A stretch of DNA of 64,000 bases, from the NCBI RefSeq assembly GCF_032854445.1, contig NC_088307.1:7764017-7828016 (forward strand). The letters are read 5' to 3'. This DNA is from Liolophura sinensis (lineage: Eukaryota; Mollusca; Polyplacophora; Chitonida; Chitonidae). A program made the position numbers and the translations under genes. The notes beneath the pieces were generated by a model. It worked only from the letters and a program-made list of their open reading frames with translations, was not told the origin of the DNA and made no database searches. Below are positions 37,301-41,009 of this stretch, piece after piece. Numbering within the stretch: position 1 is the first letter of the stretch; each line of letters opens with the position of its first letter.

Positions 37301-40300
37301 TAGAACTTCATATCCCTCTGTCTGTATTAATCCCGGCTCTTACCAATGTCGTCGCTGTGAGCTCAAATCAAGTTCATGCTTGCTTCTTCTCCAGCCGTGA
37401 GAAGGTCTTCCAGCAACCTGTCGATGGTCGTGAGTTTCCTTCGGGTTCTGTCCAGTTTCCTCCCACTATAGTGCTGATCGCTGTCGTATAAGTAAAATAT
37501 TGTTTAATACAGCTTAAAACACCAATCAATCAATAAATAAATACGGGGACATAATTTTGCGTTTTTGTACCGTTTTCCCGGTACATCATATTCTTGTCTT
37601 TTCATCGCATATCGCATTTGGTACGACTTCGAGTCTTTAAGTGATTTTCCTCAGCTTGTATCGCACATGCATTATCATTCACTGACCTTGAACTATTTTT
37701 TTCAAGGCCGTGGTTTACGGTCTGTATTATTTTGCAACCACTGCTCTCTCATTGCCTGGTATTTCCTCTACTGATCTTTAGAAGAGGTAATGTTTTAGCG
37801 TTTTATTCCAGCTCTTCATGTGAATGCTTATATAGTAGCAAATTACATACCCCCTATCACCAGAGCTTAAGCAGAATTAGGTAGGGAAAAATGGTGACGC
37901 TGATTGTAATGTATTAGACATCTCAGAATTACTCAAAGCCTGTCGTGAATGATAGAACCATTGAGGTCAGCGTATTGCCAGTTACGCCTAAACGCCAATA
38001 GTTTTTACATTCCTTTATTTTATGACCTATTTTATTCTCAAGTCGTATTTCTTATGACCCACAGCGGATCTCGACCAGTGTGTCATTCCCAAAGAAGGTA
38101 AGGATGTCAGATCGGTGTACCATGATGTCGGCAAACATAGCCTGGATGTTAGAATGGGGGACCGCGTGAAAGAAGGGACCGTAATGCTGTCCCGATGTGA
38201 GCGGTTTACAGACATGTACTTCATCGGGGACCCAAAACGTGTTTGCGAGCACGGACAATGGATTGGTGTGGAGCCCAAGTGTACATACACTTACCTTACT
38301 GAAGGTAAGAGTACAACTGAATGGTTAATGTTTGCAGTTTGGTTTTTTAAGTCGTACTGCACCTCTTCGCATGATTCCGTGCTATCTTCATACTTTATAA
38401 ACGTTTTTTGTTCTTTGGTGGTTTGTGTTATACGTCGTTGGTGGGAATTGGCCTTGCGATTGTTGACCTGGAACGTCTTTATTACCTAACGGCTGGTGTA
38501 CAAATGTCTGTTTCGACGCAATAGATTAACAGTTTTTCAATCATATGACGATGAGGAGTCATTAGGTGTGGGTACATATACTGTGTCTCCTTGAGGAAGG
38601 ACGAGTGCTGGTGCCACTGAAGTATCATGCCGAAGACATCACACATGACACCCACCCCGTGACATTTACTGATATTGAGCCAACCAGTCCTGCTTCCTTT
38701 CTGTAACGTTTTAGTGCTGAGCGCCAGTCGAGGCATTTTTAATGTCTTTGGTATGAATTAACCTGGGTTTGATCCCAGGCCTCCCGACTTCGAGGCGGAC
38801 AAGAACAAATGGAAAGAAAGAAAGTTGCTATAAGCTGACGGGGTGGATTCTTATAAAATATTCCAGAAGCAGATACAACCAATATATAAATACAGGCCAC
38901 ACAATACCATAAACACTGACTACGTATGGCTGATCCAATCGAAGAATTGGCCAATGGGTACATTAAAAGATTAGTCATCCCTAGATCAAATGTATGTTAC
39001 GTTGCATAATCCAGATGTCCGAATTCGAAATCAACAATATCGCTCACATTGGGAAAATCGAAAGCGCCGCGATATTATCAATTTTAACCAATCTTAACCT
39101 TGTTTTCCAATTTAACCGCATATGTGCGTGGGGTACGAGTGACGCGACATCGTGTTTCCGGTTGGGCTAATGATCCCATATGATAAAACTTAAGCGCAGC
39201 CTTTTTTTTCACGCGATCAAAGACTGTTATCATGAGTCGACGTCATAGCGTTCGAACGAATTGTTCCAACCAAAGACACTTTTAAGGAGGATAGGTTAGC
39301 ACTGTTCATATCGTCTGCCGATATATAAAACAATGTTACAAACATTAAGCTGCACAGTAGGACTACATGTAGTTTGAGGGTGAATTATTCAATATAATTT
39401 TGTTGATAGACCTATGTTTAGCAGCTGTAGTGTTATGAAAAGTAATGCCGCTTTTACATGGACATTATTTGTTTTAACAACAACCTGCGGATGGCCATGA
39501 GTTTCCCCAGGCCCGATTTCTTGAGCATGGCTTGTAACATTCTTGTTGCCCTCCATCAGTGCACCGAATACATACAATACTGATAACTGCATGTTGCAGC
39601 TTCTTGAACACATGCCAGTTGACGATTGATGTGCATCAGGCTCTTGTATCTAATTCCATGGCTAGGGGCAGTGAACGCGTTCATGTTTATTACACCGACA
39701 GAATCTTTTTTATGAACAGTTGCAATCAAAGCTCGACTGAGATACCCATATTTGCATTCTGACTGAAAGGTGTCCAACGACTGCGCGTTGAAATTTGAAT
39801 TGGATGTCAAATCTAGAATGTCGACTGTCTTTCCTCCATCATTGAAAACTGTTGGCGGCTTCTCTCTTACGCGTTACCGACTCTATTTCCTATTTATATA
39901 TTATTTCTTACATATTCCTGAGGTAACTCGTGTTATAGGTCGTTTTTGAAATAAGTCTTGCGATTATCGACTAGTTCAAAACAATGGACACTTCCTTTTT
40001 TACTGCGGCTATTACCGATTATTTCTGAAAACGAATTCATCAAGAAATCTATCAGTTATTCAGGGATCAGATAATGGACGATTGAAAGAACAGATGAATG
40101 AATTAATAAATGTTTGAATGAATCAGTTATAATCAATCAGTCAATTGTTCATTTCAGGCGCATATTCCCGTCGGTATTATCACGAGGTGTCTCGTCCTGC
40201 ACGCGGAATCTCCATATCAGATGAAGGTCATTTAGAGGTCAGAAAGGGTTCTACCGTCATTCTTACTTGCCAGTTTGGAGAGGAACAAGTTTGGTCATCT

Positions 40301-40486
40301 ATGAAAGGTTTACATTCTGCTGAGATGGTAGAAAAGCCCGTAGAATATTACGCTGATGGAGGAAGAAAAATAGTGTCTAGCAAGCTGAGAATTACAGATG
40401 CCGACTCGCATCACTCGGATACTTATTTTTGTTCCAGATCACGCAGATCCATTCCCACAGGAACATTTACAATAACGGTAACTTGA
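1180..40486 (+). CDS. Gene model: multi-sushi (13 CCP) protein with C-terminal Ig-like domain, 5' partial
   Basis: Joined exons: 1180-1353, 6133-6217, 11361-11449, 11856-12089, 14631-14804, 17327-17524, 20774-20968, 21686-21886, 24838-25035, 26299-26511, 30431-30634, 32166-32345, 33150-33323, 38065-38304, 40158-40486. The join is open throughout and gives 961 residues plus a split first codon. It encodes 13 sushi domains, each with four cysteines and the Trp before the fourth, then one Ig-like domain and a stop. All boundaries are AG/GT, and all are phase 1 except the phase 2 intron inside the second domain. Many N-glycosylation sequons are present and no membrane segment or GPI signal is visible, so a secreted protein is likely. 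Family knowledge points to complement-like recognition, adhesion or synaptic-matrix roles (insect Hikaru genki also combines Ig and sushi domains). The exact function cannot be read from sequence. The signal peptide and 5' exons lie outside the window. Confidence 0.88.
1640..3260. repeat. Large minisatellite, unit ~45-50 bp
   Basis: Some 30 or more imperfect copies of a unit containing GTACTGACACCAGACATGAC, followed by ACCACAGCAGTGAGCAGTCAGCA. It fills the start of the intron after exon 1. ORFs on both strands within it are repeat artefacts. The core also occurs once inside a dispersed element seen at 25.2, 38.6 and 41.1 kb, which suggests the array arose from that element. Confidence 0.85.
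3261..3690. other. Intronic stretch without recognised feature
   Basis: Unique-looking, AT-moderate sequence between the minisatellite and the Penelope-like fragment. Short ORFs have no recognisable domain and no splice-bounded sushi signature. Confidence 0.5.
3690..4620 (+). mobile_element. Degenerate Penelope-like retroelement (N-terminal region and end of RT)
   Basis: Read across three frames, the segment shows a train of matches to Penelope-like element proteins as I remember them. First comes GNFDIVNSDDLRSLLVRCPK (about 3870-3930), then a helical stretch ending in VIIPADKAPNNIIF (about 4187-4230). Next is LFDKKDRYNFDIWHM (about 4360), and then YLSRLVAFVRSCELCGDF (about 4421-4480), which is the thumb region after the RT core. 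The catalytic RT core that should lie between ADKAPNN and the thumb is deleted, and several frameshifts are present, so it is dead. It lies in the sense orientation in an intron of the sushi gene. Homology is by recalled motifs, not a search. Confidence 0.7.
4690..5015 (+). repeat. Dispersed repeat family C, copy 1
   Basis: Shares blocks with copies at about 11145-11345, 38365-38530 and 39700-39995. The blocks are GAGCAGTTGCTATCAAAGC / CAACTGAGATAC, then ACTGTTG..GCTTCTC, GGTTTGTGTTATACATC, TTGGCCTTGCGATAATTGAC and finally AATGTCTGTTTCGACG. It has no long ORF and no clear terminal inverted repeat. Probably a non-autonomous element. Confidence 0.7.
5397..5569 (+). pseudogene. Frameshifted sushi exon (hidden 14th CCP)
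   Basis: Good splice borders (TTTTGTAG at the left, GTAAAG at the right) enclose a nearly perfect sushi domain that is out of frame with itself. The first part reads RCPRLSPPKHG in frame 1. From about base 5434 the frame must shift to read EFGATARVICDEGFRLVGP, RSCQGDKTWSGEG and NSCK. Both ends are phase 1, but the exon is 173 nt instead of 174, the length of three sister exons. One missing base near the GGTAAAGT run explains this. It could be a true pseudo-exon that is skipped (skipping keeps the frame, because its neighbours are phase 1), a polymorphic null or a sequencing error. If it were spliced in as it stands, the protein would be truncated. Confidence 0.8.
5816..6075 (+). mobile_element. 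tRNA-derived SINE, forward
   Basis: Near full length: GGGGCCTCGGTGGCTCAGG box A region, GTGAGTTCAAGTCCAGCTC box B region, body with CCACCGTAATGCTGGCCGCC and tail TTGAGTACGGCGTAAAACAC ending at CAATCAAATAAT. It ends about 60 bp before the acceptor of the next sushi half-exon. Confidence 0.9.
6133..6217 (+). CDS. First half of a split sushi domain
   Basis: This 85-nt exon (acceptor TTATTGTAG, donor GTAAGT) starts in phase 1 and ends in phase 2. It encodes IECAKPMLEYGSVTV and KYGDIAIF, that is Cys1 and the first strands of a sushi domain only. Cys2 to Cys4 are supplied by the exon at 11361-11449, 5.1 kb downstream, with the joining codon AG|C (Ser). Introns within CCP domains are well known in vertebrate complement genes, but this is the only one visible here. 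Confidence 0.82.
6393..6645 (-). mobile_element. tRNA-derived SINE, reverse
   Basis: Reverse copy, more diverged than most: GGTGTTTTACGTCGTACTC tail complement, body, and GGCCACGGAGGCC at the right end (the 5' end of the element). It lies about 175 bp downstream of the half-exon donor. Confidence 0.85.
6648..6684 (+). other. G-rich tract
   Basis: A run dominated by G (TGGGGGCG followed by G7-C-G12-type tracts), directly after the SINE. It could form a G-quadruplex on the + strand or its transcript. Its length is prone to assembly error. Confidence 0.6.
6835..7545. repeat. Tandem pair of ~378-bp repeat family B
   Basis: Two successive copies start at AAACCAGAGCAGCG (6840 and 7218) and share ATAGCTGGCAAATGGTCACA, CCTCTTGTCAGT and GCAGAATTAGGCAAA. 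They also share TTAGATGTCACTGGTCTAGA and CAAAATGCTGTTTTGTCAT. Related partial copies lie at 37800-37960, 42215-42460 and 44940-45130. The second copy runs straight into the 53-bp minisatellite. Confidence 0.8.
7547..10495. repeat. 53-bp minisatellite, about 50 copies, one E-box per unit
   Basis: Highly regular array with consensus TGTGTTTATACCAGTCACGT, then GAAGGACCTGAAGGAAGAAC, then CAGTGGGTGCATG. The 53-bp spacing is clear (for example unit starts at 8408 and 8461). Most units carry CACGTG or its variant CAGGTG, both E-box hexamers. Variant units (AGCTGAAGAAAGAGCAAG, GTGGACGCG) recur in blocks, indicating higher-order duplication. The array is interrupted by a SINE at 10143-10417. It lies in the intron that splits the second sushi domain. 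The unit length is not a multiple of three and each frame closes within about 1.5 units, so it is non-coding. Confidence 0.95.
10143..10417 (-). mobile_element. tRNA-derived SINE inserted in the 53-bp minisatellite
   Basis: Complete reverse copy with a T-run at the left (poly-A of the element) and AGCCACGGAGGCCCC at the right. The array resumes directly afterwards (CTGAAGAAAGAGCAAGTGGG), so the insertion is later than array expansion. TGAAGGAAG on the left and TGAAGAAAG on the right may be a slightly diverged target-site duplication, although both strings also occur naturally in the array. Confidence 0.9.
10591..10990 (+). mobile_element. SINE copy interrupted or recombined in the middle
   Basis: The head half (GCCTGCGTGGCCGAGGGGGT ... 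CCAGCAACCT, 10591-10706) and the tail half (TTCCACCATAATTCTGGGCG ... AAATAAATAAATA, 10905-10988) belong to one SINE. About 200 bp of unrelated sequence separates them. Confidence 0.75.
11145..11345 (+). repeat. Dispersed repeat family C, copy 2, abutting an exon
   Basis: ATTGAAAACTGTTGTCTG, GTGAATCCGTCCTAATTT, TGGTGGTTTGCTATGA and GCGGAAATGTCCGTTTAGGC correspond in order to copies at 4.8, 38.4 and 39.8 kb. It ends about 15 bp before the acceptor of the second sushi half-exon, so the polypyrimidine/branch region there may derive from it. Confidence 0.65.
11361..11449 (+). CDS. Second half of the split sushi domain
   Basis: This 89-nt exon (acceptor ATTTACAG, donor GTAAAA) enters in phase 2 and leaves in phase 1. 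It encodes SCEAGRTLIGKKTAFC, GDNKW and IPACI, that is Cys2 with the G residue, Cys3, the Trp and Cys4. Joined to 6133-6217 it gives one normal sushi domain of about 58 residues. The exon has no independent start and is meaningful only as the partner half. Confidence 0.82.
11856..12089 (+). CDS. Sushi exon with enlarged first loop
   Basis: A 234-nt phase 1-1 exon (acceptor CTTCACAG, donor GTGGGT). Landmarks are TCEVPRV (Cys1), MSLYVKCEWRYSL (Cys2), KMTCVDGAW (Cys3, Trp) and PKCEP (Cys4). About 40 residues separate Cys1 and Cys2, more than in a typical CCP. The extra stretch is Tyr-rich (EDYYSYARYTRFY), suggesting an elaborated loop. The reading frame has no ATG; the GTG inside it is a valine. 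Confidence 0.86.
12105..12480. repeat. Weak tandem repeat, unit ~45 bp
   Basis: Degenerate copies of a motif such as GTTGTAAAGCGAAATCGTTT and GTGTGATTTGAACGT repeat about eight times. AT-rich and non-coding; divergence is high. Confidence 0.55.
12481..13300. other. Intronic stretch without recognised feature
   Basis: No sushi exon, repeat array or transposon motif recognised on either strand. Confidence 0.45.
13305..13615 (+). repeat. Dispersed repeat related to family D (GAGTGAGTG...GCGGACGCT)
   Basis: Starts with GAGTGAGTGAGTGCTTAGGG and TTTAACGTCGTACTTCACAA. It includes CTGCTTCACTGAGACG, CAACGAGTCGTTGCACTATC and TAATGCTAAACGCCAAGCGA, and ends ...GCGGACGCT. It resembles mobile repeats I remember from lophotrochozoan genomes. 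It shares the ending (TTTGATCC.., GAGGCGGAC) and overall layout with the copies at 25.2, 38.6 and 41.1 kb. Confidence 0.65.
13655..13767 (-). mobile_element. SINE head fragment, reverse
   Basis: Only the tRNA-like 5' part remains: GCCAGCATGAGCTGGAGTTG, AACTCACAGCGACCGCATTG, AATTGAGCCACGTAGGC. Confidence 0.85.
13770..14580. other. Intronic stretch without recognised feature
   Basis: AT-rich sequence with no recognisable exon or element. Confidence 0.4.
14631..14804 (+). CDS. Sushi exon
   Basis: A 174-nt phase 1-1 exon (acceptor CTGACTGCAG, donor GTAAGT) encoding one canonical sushi domain. Landmarks are SCEQTPSQLNHG (Cys1), SRIRYSCDPGYTL (Cys2), RTCVYGRWTG (Cys3, Trp) and PWCKK (Cys4). The sequon NRT precedes Cys3. 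This is one of the most conventional CCPs of the gene. Confidence 0.9.
15361..15620 (-). mobile_element. 3' end of a non-LTR retrotransposon, reverse
   Basis: On the minus strand an ORF contains RMGSCILHADVL followed by CQACGFCGRWKQDVEHFLFI and CPAH..CQRKHML. This Cys/His arrangement is typical of the C-terminal segment after the reverse transcriptase in several non-LTR lineages. No RT core remains beside it. Confidence 0.65.
15840..16265. repeat. Minisatellite, unit ~72 bp, 5-6 copies
   Basis: Copies share CATTTGTTCACACGCGTGT, CTTAGAGACCAAATACATA and CTAATTTGTCATGAAATCTA. A related single copy near 14950-15000 (CCAGTCGTTCACGGGTCTGT) suggests where the unit came from. A minus-strand ORF across it is an artefact. 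Confidence 0.8.
16266..17320. other. Intronic stretch without recognised feature
   Basis: Contains only short AATCAGTCAGTCA-type low-complexity runs. No exon or element is recognised. Confidence 0.4.
17327..17524 (+). CDS. Sushi exon
   Basis: A 198-nt phase 1-1 exon (acceptor ACACTTCAG, donor GTAAGT). Landmarks are YCSYPKDLPLGMEV (Cys1), ILKLQCRKGYRT (Cys2), PQLTCYNTTW (Cys3, sequon NTT, Trp) and LQCES (Cys4). The Cys3-Cys4 segment is short. It is slightly longer overall than the minimal CCP because of the first loop. Confidence 0.88.
17590..19230. repeat. 56-bp minisatellite, about 29 copies
   Basis: Consensus GACACTTGATTCACCAGTCT, then GAGTTAATCCAGGCATTGAT, then ACAAACATTAACCCGT. Copies are 80-100% alike, with a few internally shortened units. 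The array starts about 65 bp after the exon donor. The first unit overlaps wording in the intron (CACATTAACGCAAACATTAA), so it may have grown from local sequence. Confidence 0.93.
19361..19492 (+). mobile_element. SINE tail fragment, forward
   Basis: 3' half only: GATAATCATGGGTGTCCCCC, CCACCATAAAGCTTGCCGCC, TTTTTGAGAACGGCATAAAA and an (AAAT)n tail. Confidence 0.8.
19493..20770. other. Intronic stretch without recognised feature
   Basis: AT-rich. TTTAGATTCTCATTTGCGGC and TTTACGCCATGTGTAGTTTG near 20320 resemble sequence at 11645-11690 (TTTAGATTCCAACTTCCGCT, TTTACGCCATATGTAATTTG). This indicates an old ~90-bp repeat shared by two introns. No exon seen. Confidence 0.5.
20774..20968 (+). CDS. 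Sushi exon
   Basis: A 195-nt phase 1-1 exon (acceptor ATTTACAG, donor GTAAAA). Landmarks are PCFYEAKRFEEV (Cys1), STLEIRCKYPRRF (Cys2), KARCHYGEW (Cys3, Trp) and VPSCEA (Cys4). HNST is a sequon. The usual glycine after Cys2 is replaced (KYPRRF), a mild departure from consensus. Confidence 0.87.
21686..21886 (+). CDS. Sushi exon
   Basis: A 201-nt phase 1-1 exon (acceptor TGCTTACAG, weaker donor GTTAGA). Landmarks are SCELLESITHGRI (Cys1), AKLVCDMGYRIAK (Cys2), NMTHCVYGRWSP (sequon, Cys3, Trp) and LACDP (Cys4). CVYGRW is shared with the exon at 14631, hinting that the two arose by duplication. Confidence 0.87.
22060..23220. repeat. 36-bp minisatellite, about 30 copies
   Basis: Consensus AGCGTAGTTACTGACAAGGA followed by CTGGCCCATCACACGT. 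As 36 is divisible by three, long ORFs open on both strands (for example a 99-residue minus-strand one at 22004-22303). They are shadows, without splice context. Outlying degraded copies occur at about 24390-24640. Confidence 0.92.
23221..24389. other. Intronic stretch, mostly featureless
   Basis: No clear exon. A + strand stretch near 23800-23945 (PHCSKSGVVF, SVCNSLGWAHSS) faintly recalls the second half of a sushi domain, but it lacks Cys1 and Cys4 and has no convincing acceptor. It is not called a gene. Confidence 0.4.
24838..25035 (+). CDS. Sushi exon
   Basis: A 198-nt phase 1-1 exon (acceptor CCCGTACAG, donor GTGAGT). Landmarks are SCQGYDDLGRAGGY (Cys1), IRQVFCPRGYHI (Cys2), RNVTAECSLGEWRP (sequon, Cys3, Trp) and PECKP (Cys4). 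The Cys2-Cys3 loop is somewhat long (LTIDGEFLYTRN). The ATG upstream at 24744 is intronic. Confidence 0.88.
25150..25415 (+). repeat. Dispersed repeat family D, copy 1
   Basis: GAACGAGGAGTCATTAGGTG, TGTCTTCTCGTGGCAGGG and AAAGACACCAGGCATGACCG. Then TATACTGACACCGAG, CTCTGAGTGCTAAGCCCGAA, GACCCGGGTTTGATCC and CTTCAAGGATGACGCT. Colinear copies lie at 38535-38810 and 41010-41285. GGGTTTGATCC near the end resembles a pol III box B, so this may be a SINE or other non-autonomous element. Confidence 0.75.
25430..26110. repeat. Minisatellite, unit ~55-60 bp, interrupted by a SINE
   Basis: Copies share CTGTCACAGTATACATACAC, ATGACTGGCCAGACAC and AGACATGACACTTATACC. The array directly follows a family D element whose interior has the same wording (ACACCAGGCATGAC, GTCACACTATACTGAC), so it probably expanded from that element. 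Confidence 0.85.
25555..25800 (-). mobile_element. tRNA-derived SINE in a minisatellite, reverse
   Basis: TTTTGATTGGTGTTTTACGC at the left, CCATCCGCAGGTTGCTGC in the body, and GTGTGAGCCACGGAGCCCCC at the right with a C-run. About 20 bp around box B and the head are deleted compared with the full copies. The minisatellite resumes after it. Confidence 0.88.
26299..26511 (+). CDS. Sushi exon, heavily glycosylated
   Basis: A 213-nt phase 1-1 exon (acceptor ATTTTCAG, donor GTTTGC). Landmarks are PCKLPSWGNVD (Cys1), INVTFSCVDGYVW (Cys2), SLSCQSGEWIG (Cys3, Trp) and PKCIP (Cys4). Sequons NGT, NVT and NET are present. The Cys1-Cys2 loop is long and acidic. Confidence 0.88.
26512..27020. other. Intronic stretch without recognised feature
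   Basis: AT-rich with a short (TA)n run near 26837. No exon or element recognised. Confidence 0.4.
27022..27390. repeat. 45-bp minisatellite, 8 copies
   Basis: Consensus CATGGCATAATACATGGGTA, then AATTGTTGCTGGGAACAAGG, then TCGTA. Copies are nearly identical, with AACAAGG/ATCAAGG variants. The 45-bp period keeps three minus-strand frames open (up to 129 residues), which is a repeat artefact and not a gene. Confidence 0.95.
27640..28190 (-). mobile_element. Penelope-like element C-terminus with GIY-YIG endonuclease, reverse
   Basis: Read on the minus strand, the order is FVSRHNANNNDRLQ, then a Cys pair KCNKLRCTACI, then GSSFQFEKDDSLFNVKF and then, after a frameshift, VSVGCGKQYIGQTSDLRSRL. 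The last has the endonuclease core pattern YIGQT...R. The end reads ETFFINKYNPCLNG, the usual close of Penelope-like proteins. At least one frameshift makes it inactive. Orientation is opposite to the fragment at 3.7-4.6 kb. Confidence 0.75.
28188..28530. repeat. Direct duplication, ~170-bp unit, two copies
   Basis: AGAATCAGTGTTAAACAAAG / AGAATCACTGTTAATCAAAA, GAGCACAATAGCTCGAAGGG / AAGCACAATTGTGCAAGGGG and CCCGTAAATTACTGAATTCC / ACCGTAAATTACTAAATTCA appear in the same order. The pair lies beside the Penelope-like fragment. Confidence 0.65.
28680..29765. repeat. Dispersed repeat family E, long form with nested element
   Basis: The left part (28680-28845: TTTGAACATATTTATAT, TATCATAATTCAGATTAAA) and the right part (29560-29760: TAAATACCCAC-like text, AGAAAAAAATCGAAAAAAATA, GCAAATAAGATTTCA) match 44100-44435. 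There they are separated by only a few bases. About 700 bp, including the inverted-repeat element below, is extra here. Confidence 0.75.
28954..29397. mobile_element. MITE-like element with ~93-bp terminal inverted repeats
   Basis: The left end (28954-29046) starts AGTTAGAAT and contains TAATGTTAAACTC and GCATCGGATGACGTCA. The right end (29305-29397) is its reverse complement: TGACGTCATCCGAGGC, GAGTTTAACATTA and ATTCTAACT. The interior is about 260 bp with no ORF. No convincing target duplication could be fixed by eye. Best read as a non-autonomous DNA transposon or foldback element. Confidence 0.75.
29766..30425. other. Intronic stretch without recognised feature
   Basis: No exon, array or element seen apart from short T-runs. 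Confidence 0.4.
30431..30634 (+). CDS. Sushi exon
   Basis: A 204-nt phase 1-1 exon (acceptor TTCCATAG, donor GTAATC). Landmarks are GTGCLDPGDIQNANKT (Cys1), LLTYECHKGFLV (Cys2), EIFCLGNGTWSD (Cys3, sequon, Trp) and FNCT (Cys4, itself part of a sequon). Confidence 0.88.
30669..30765 (-). mobile_element. SINE tail fragment, reverse
   Basis: (TTTA)n followed by CTTGATTGGCGTTGAACGCC and CAAGAATATTTCACTTGTAC. Only the 3' tail of the element is present. Confidence 0.8.
30840..31920. repeat. 69-bp minisatellite, about 15 copies
   Basis: Consensus ACCATCATGTACAGGTGCCG, then TGGTTTCTCCTATGCTCTGA, then CCAGTTTCCTCTATCCATAT, then ACCTGACTA. The 69-bp unit is a multiple of three, but each frame closes regularly. 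Intronic and non-coding. Confidence 0.93.
32166..32345 (+). CDS. Sushi exon
   Basis: A 180-nt phase 1-1 exon (acceptor ATTTCTAG, donor GTAACG). Landmarks are LTCDKPESIKDG (Cys1), ESVTYSCENPKTV (Cys2), ILTCTEDGQWNKW (Cys3, Trp) and PECK (Cys4). FNES is a sequon. The glycine-aromatic pair after Cys2 is missing (ENPKTV), but the domain is otherwise canonical. Confidence 0.89.
32346..33149. other. Intron without recognised feature
   Basis: ORFs of 100-139 residues occur on both strands (for example 32310-32729) but show no domain or splice context. Minus-strand wording near 32700-32800 (TTCACTC.., GGTGGGTGGTGGAAACC-like) resembles a very old SINE fragment. Confidence 0.4.
33150..33323 (+). CDS. 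Sushi exon
   Basis: A 174-nt phase 1-1 exon (acceptor CTTCTTTTAG, donor GTAGGT). Landmarks are PKCPDLPWPEKG (Cys1), DIVSFECNAGYSVHG (Cys2), ARTCQTNKEWSGE (Cys3, Trp) and TTCV (Cys4). It is close in style to the frameshifted exon at 5397 (both have C..GF/Y..G..R.CQ...WSGE), so these two may be recent duplicates. Confidence 0.9.
33608..33692 (-). mobile_element. SINE tail fragment, reverse
   Basis: (TTTA)n, then TTTGGTGTATTAAGCCGTAT and TTTCACTTATACCAAGGCCA: a decayed 3' tail of the common SINE. Confidence 0.65.
34003..34080 (+). tRNA. tRNA-Pro(GGG)-like pseudogene or SINE head
   Basis: GTCTAGTGGTGTGATTCTCG matches the D-arm and start of the anticodon arm of animal tRNA-Pro (typically GTCTAGGGGTATGATTCTCG). 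The anticodon stem CTCGC/GTGAG (34025-34029 with 34037-34041) closes a 7-base loop whose central triplet reads GGG. A T-arm-like CCCGGGTTCATTTCCGGG follows. The 5' acceptor strand does not pair with the 3' side and the T stem is imperfect, so this is a tRNA relic and not a functional gene. Confidence 0.6.
34140..37246. other. Long intronic stretch without recognised feature
   Basis: Both strands were read for sushi, Ig or transposon signatures. None was convincing. A short repeat, TTTTCGGTGACCTTGGCC, occurs near 34490 and 34630. The remainder is AT-rich. Confidence 0.4.
37247..37325. repeat. Dispersed repeat with hairpin potential (copy 2)
   Basis: Near-identical to bases 1-78: GCGTGATCAAGCGAAGCGAG at the start and TTCATATCCCTCTGTCT at the end. 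A SINE fragment follows immediately. Confidence 0.8.
37330..37550 (+). mobile_element. SINE lacking its head, forward
   Basis: Starts at CTCTTACCAATGTCGTCGCT (around box B). The body is GATGGTCGTGAGTTTCC and the tail AAAACACCAATCAATCAATA. The box A head is missing. Confidence 0.8.
37800..37960 (+). repeat. Partial copy of repeat family B
   Basis: AGCAAATTACATACC, AGAGCTTAAGCAGAATTAGG and GTATTAGACATCTCAGAATT follow the order of the 6.8-7.5 kb pair. Confidence 0.6.
38065..38304 (+). CDS. Last sushi exon, long form
   Basis: A 240-nt phase 1-1 exon (acceptor GACCCACAG, donor GTAAGA), the longest here. Landmarks are LDQCVIPKEGKDV (Cys1), GTVMLSRCERFTD (Cys2), KRVCEHGQWIG (Cys3, Trp) and PKCTYTYLTE (Cys4 and a short linker). 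About 40 residues separate Cys1 and Cys2. The linker TYTYLTE leads into the Ig exon. Confidence 0.87.
38365..38530 (+). repeat. Dispersed repeat family C, copy 3
   Basis: TTCGCATGATTCCGTGCTAT, GGTTTGTGTTATACGTCG, GGCCTTGCGATTGTTGACC and AATGTCTGTTTCGACGCA, directly after the last sushi exon. Confidence 0.75.
38535..38810 (+). repeat. Dispersed repeat family D, copy 2
   Basis: TCATATGACGATGAGGAGTC, TTAGGTGTGGGTACATATAC and GTATCATGCCGAAGACATC. Then TGACATTTACTGATATTGAG, AGTGCTGAGCGCCAGTCGAG, GGGTTTGATCCCAGG and CTTCGAGGCGGAC. Confidence 0.78.
38811..39695. other. Intronic stretch, mostly unassigned
   Basis: Only a minimal SINE trace (CAACCTGCGGATGGCCATGA at about 39482) is recognised. Confidence 0.4.
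39700..39995 (+). repeat. Dispersed repeat family C, copy 4
   Basis: GAACAGTTGCAATCAAAGC, CTGAGATACCCATATTTGC, CATTGAAAACTGTTGGCGGC and CTTGCGATTATCGACTAG: the same block order as copy 1. Confidence 0.7.
40158..40486 (+). CDS. Terminal Ig-like domain exon with stop
   Basis: The exon enters in phase 1 (acceptor TTCATTTCAG) and runs to TGA at 40484. It encodes about 109 residues folded around VRKGSTVILTCQFG (B-strand Cys), a tryptophan in EQVWSS, SSKLRITDAD and the F-strand motif HSDTYFC. The C-terminus is GTFTITVT. This is the pattern of an Ig-superfamily V- or I-type domain. The protein ends on the G strand with no stalk, transmembrane helix or GPI signal, so the visible product is secreted. 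The short C-terminal end rules out a receptor anchored at this side. Confidence 0.85.
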
Positions 40487-40558
40487 ATCCAGCCACTTGA
40501 ATTTTTATTGCCGTGTACGTGAATCTTTTTCTGCAACGATATTTTGTCCTCGAAATAC

Positions 40559-40564
40559 AATAAA
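40559..40564 (+). terminator. Polyadenylation signal AATAAA
   Basis: Canonical hexamer 73 bases after the stop codon of the sushi/Ig gene; the 3' UTR would be about 100 nt. Confidence 0.7.
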
Positions 40565-41009
40565 AGCCTTCATGTCACACAGAGATGAACTGGGTTAATA
40601 ACTGCATATAACAAGTCCAGCTCGCATTAAAAGCACTAGTGTGTAACGTCAATTTTAGAACAACTTCCCAGGTCGCCTTAGCAACCATTTTCTCGCTTTG
40701 TTTTTGACCTTTAGATTTAATCAGCGAACCTGATTGGTCGTGTTAACAGATAAAATGAATGAAGTTTTTTATTAAAAAAGCAAGTTTTTATATCTGCTGA
40801 TCAAATTATTTGACTGACAATCTGTCGTCTAAGTGTCGAATAAGTAAAATATTCCCCTGAACGATGTCCCGAATTCTGCACAGCTGGGACCGCAGACAAG
40901 GGAGATTACCCTGTGGCGAGCGATCTTGAGGTCGGGGACAGCTGATCGTGTCGAAAAAAATTGAACAGAACGATTTGTTAGTGGATTGTCAATTTCCCGC
41001 TCCTTGTAC

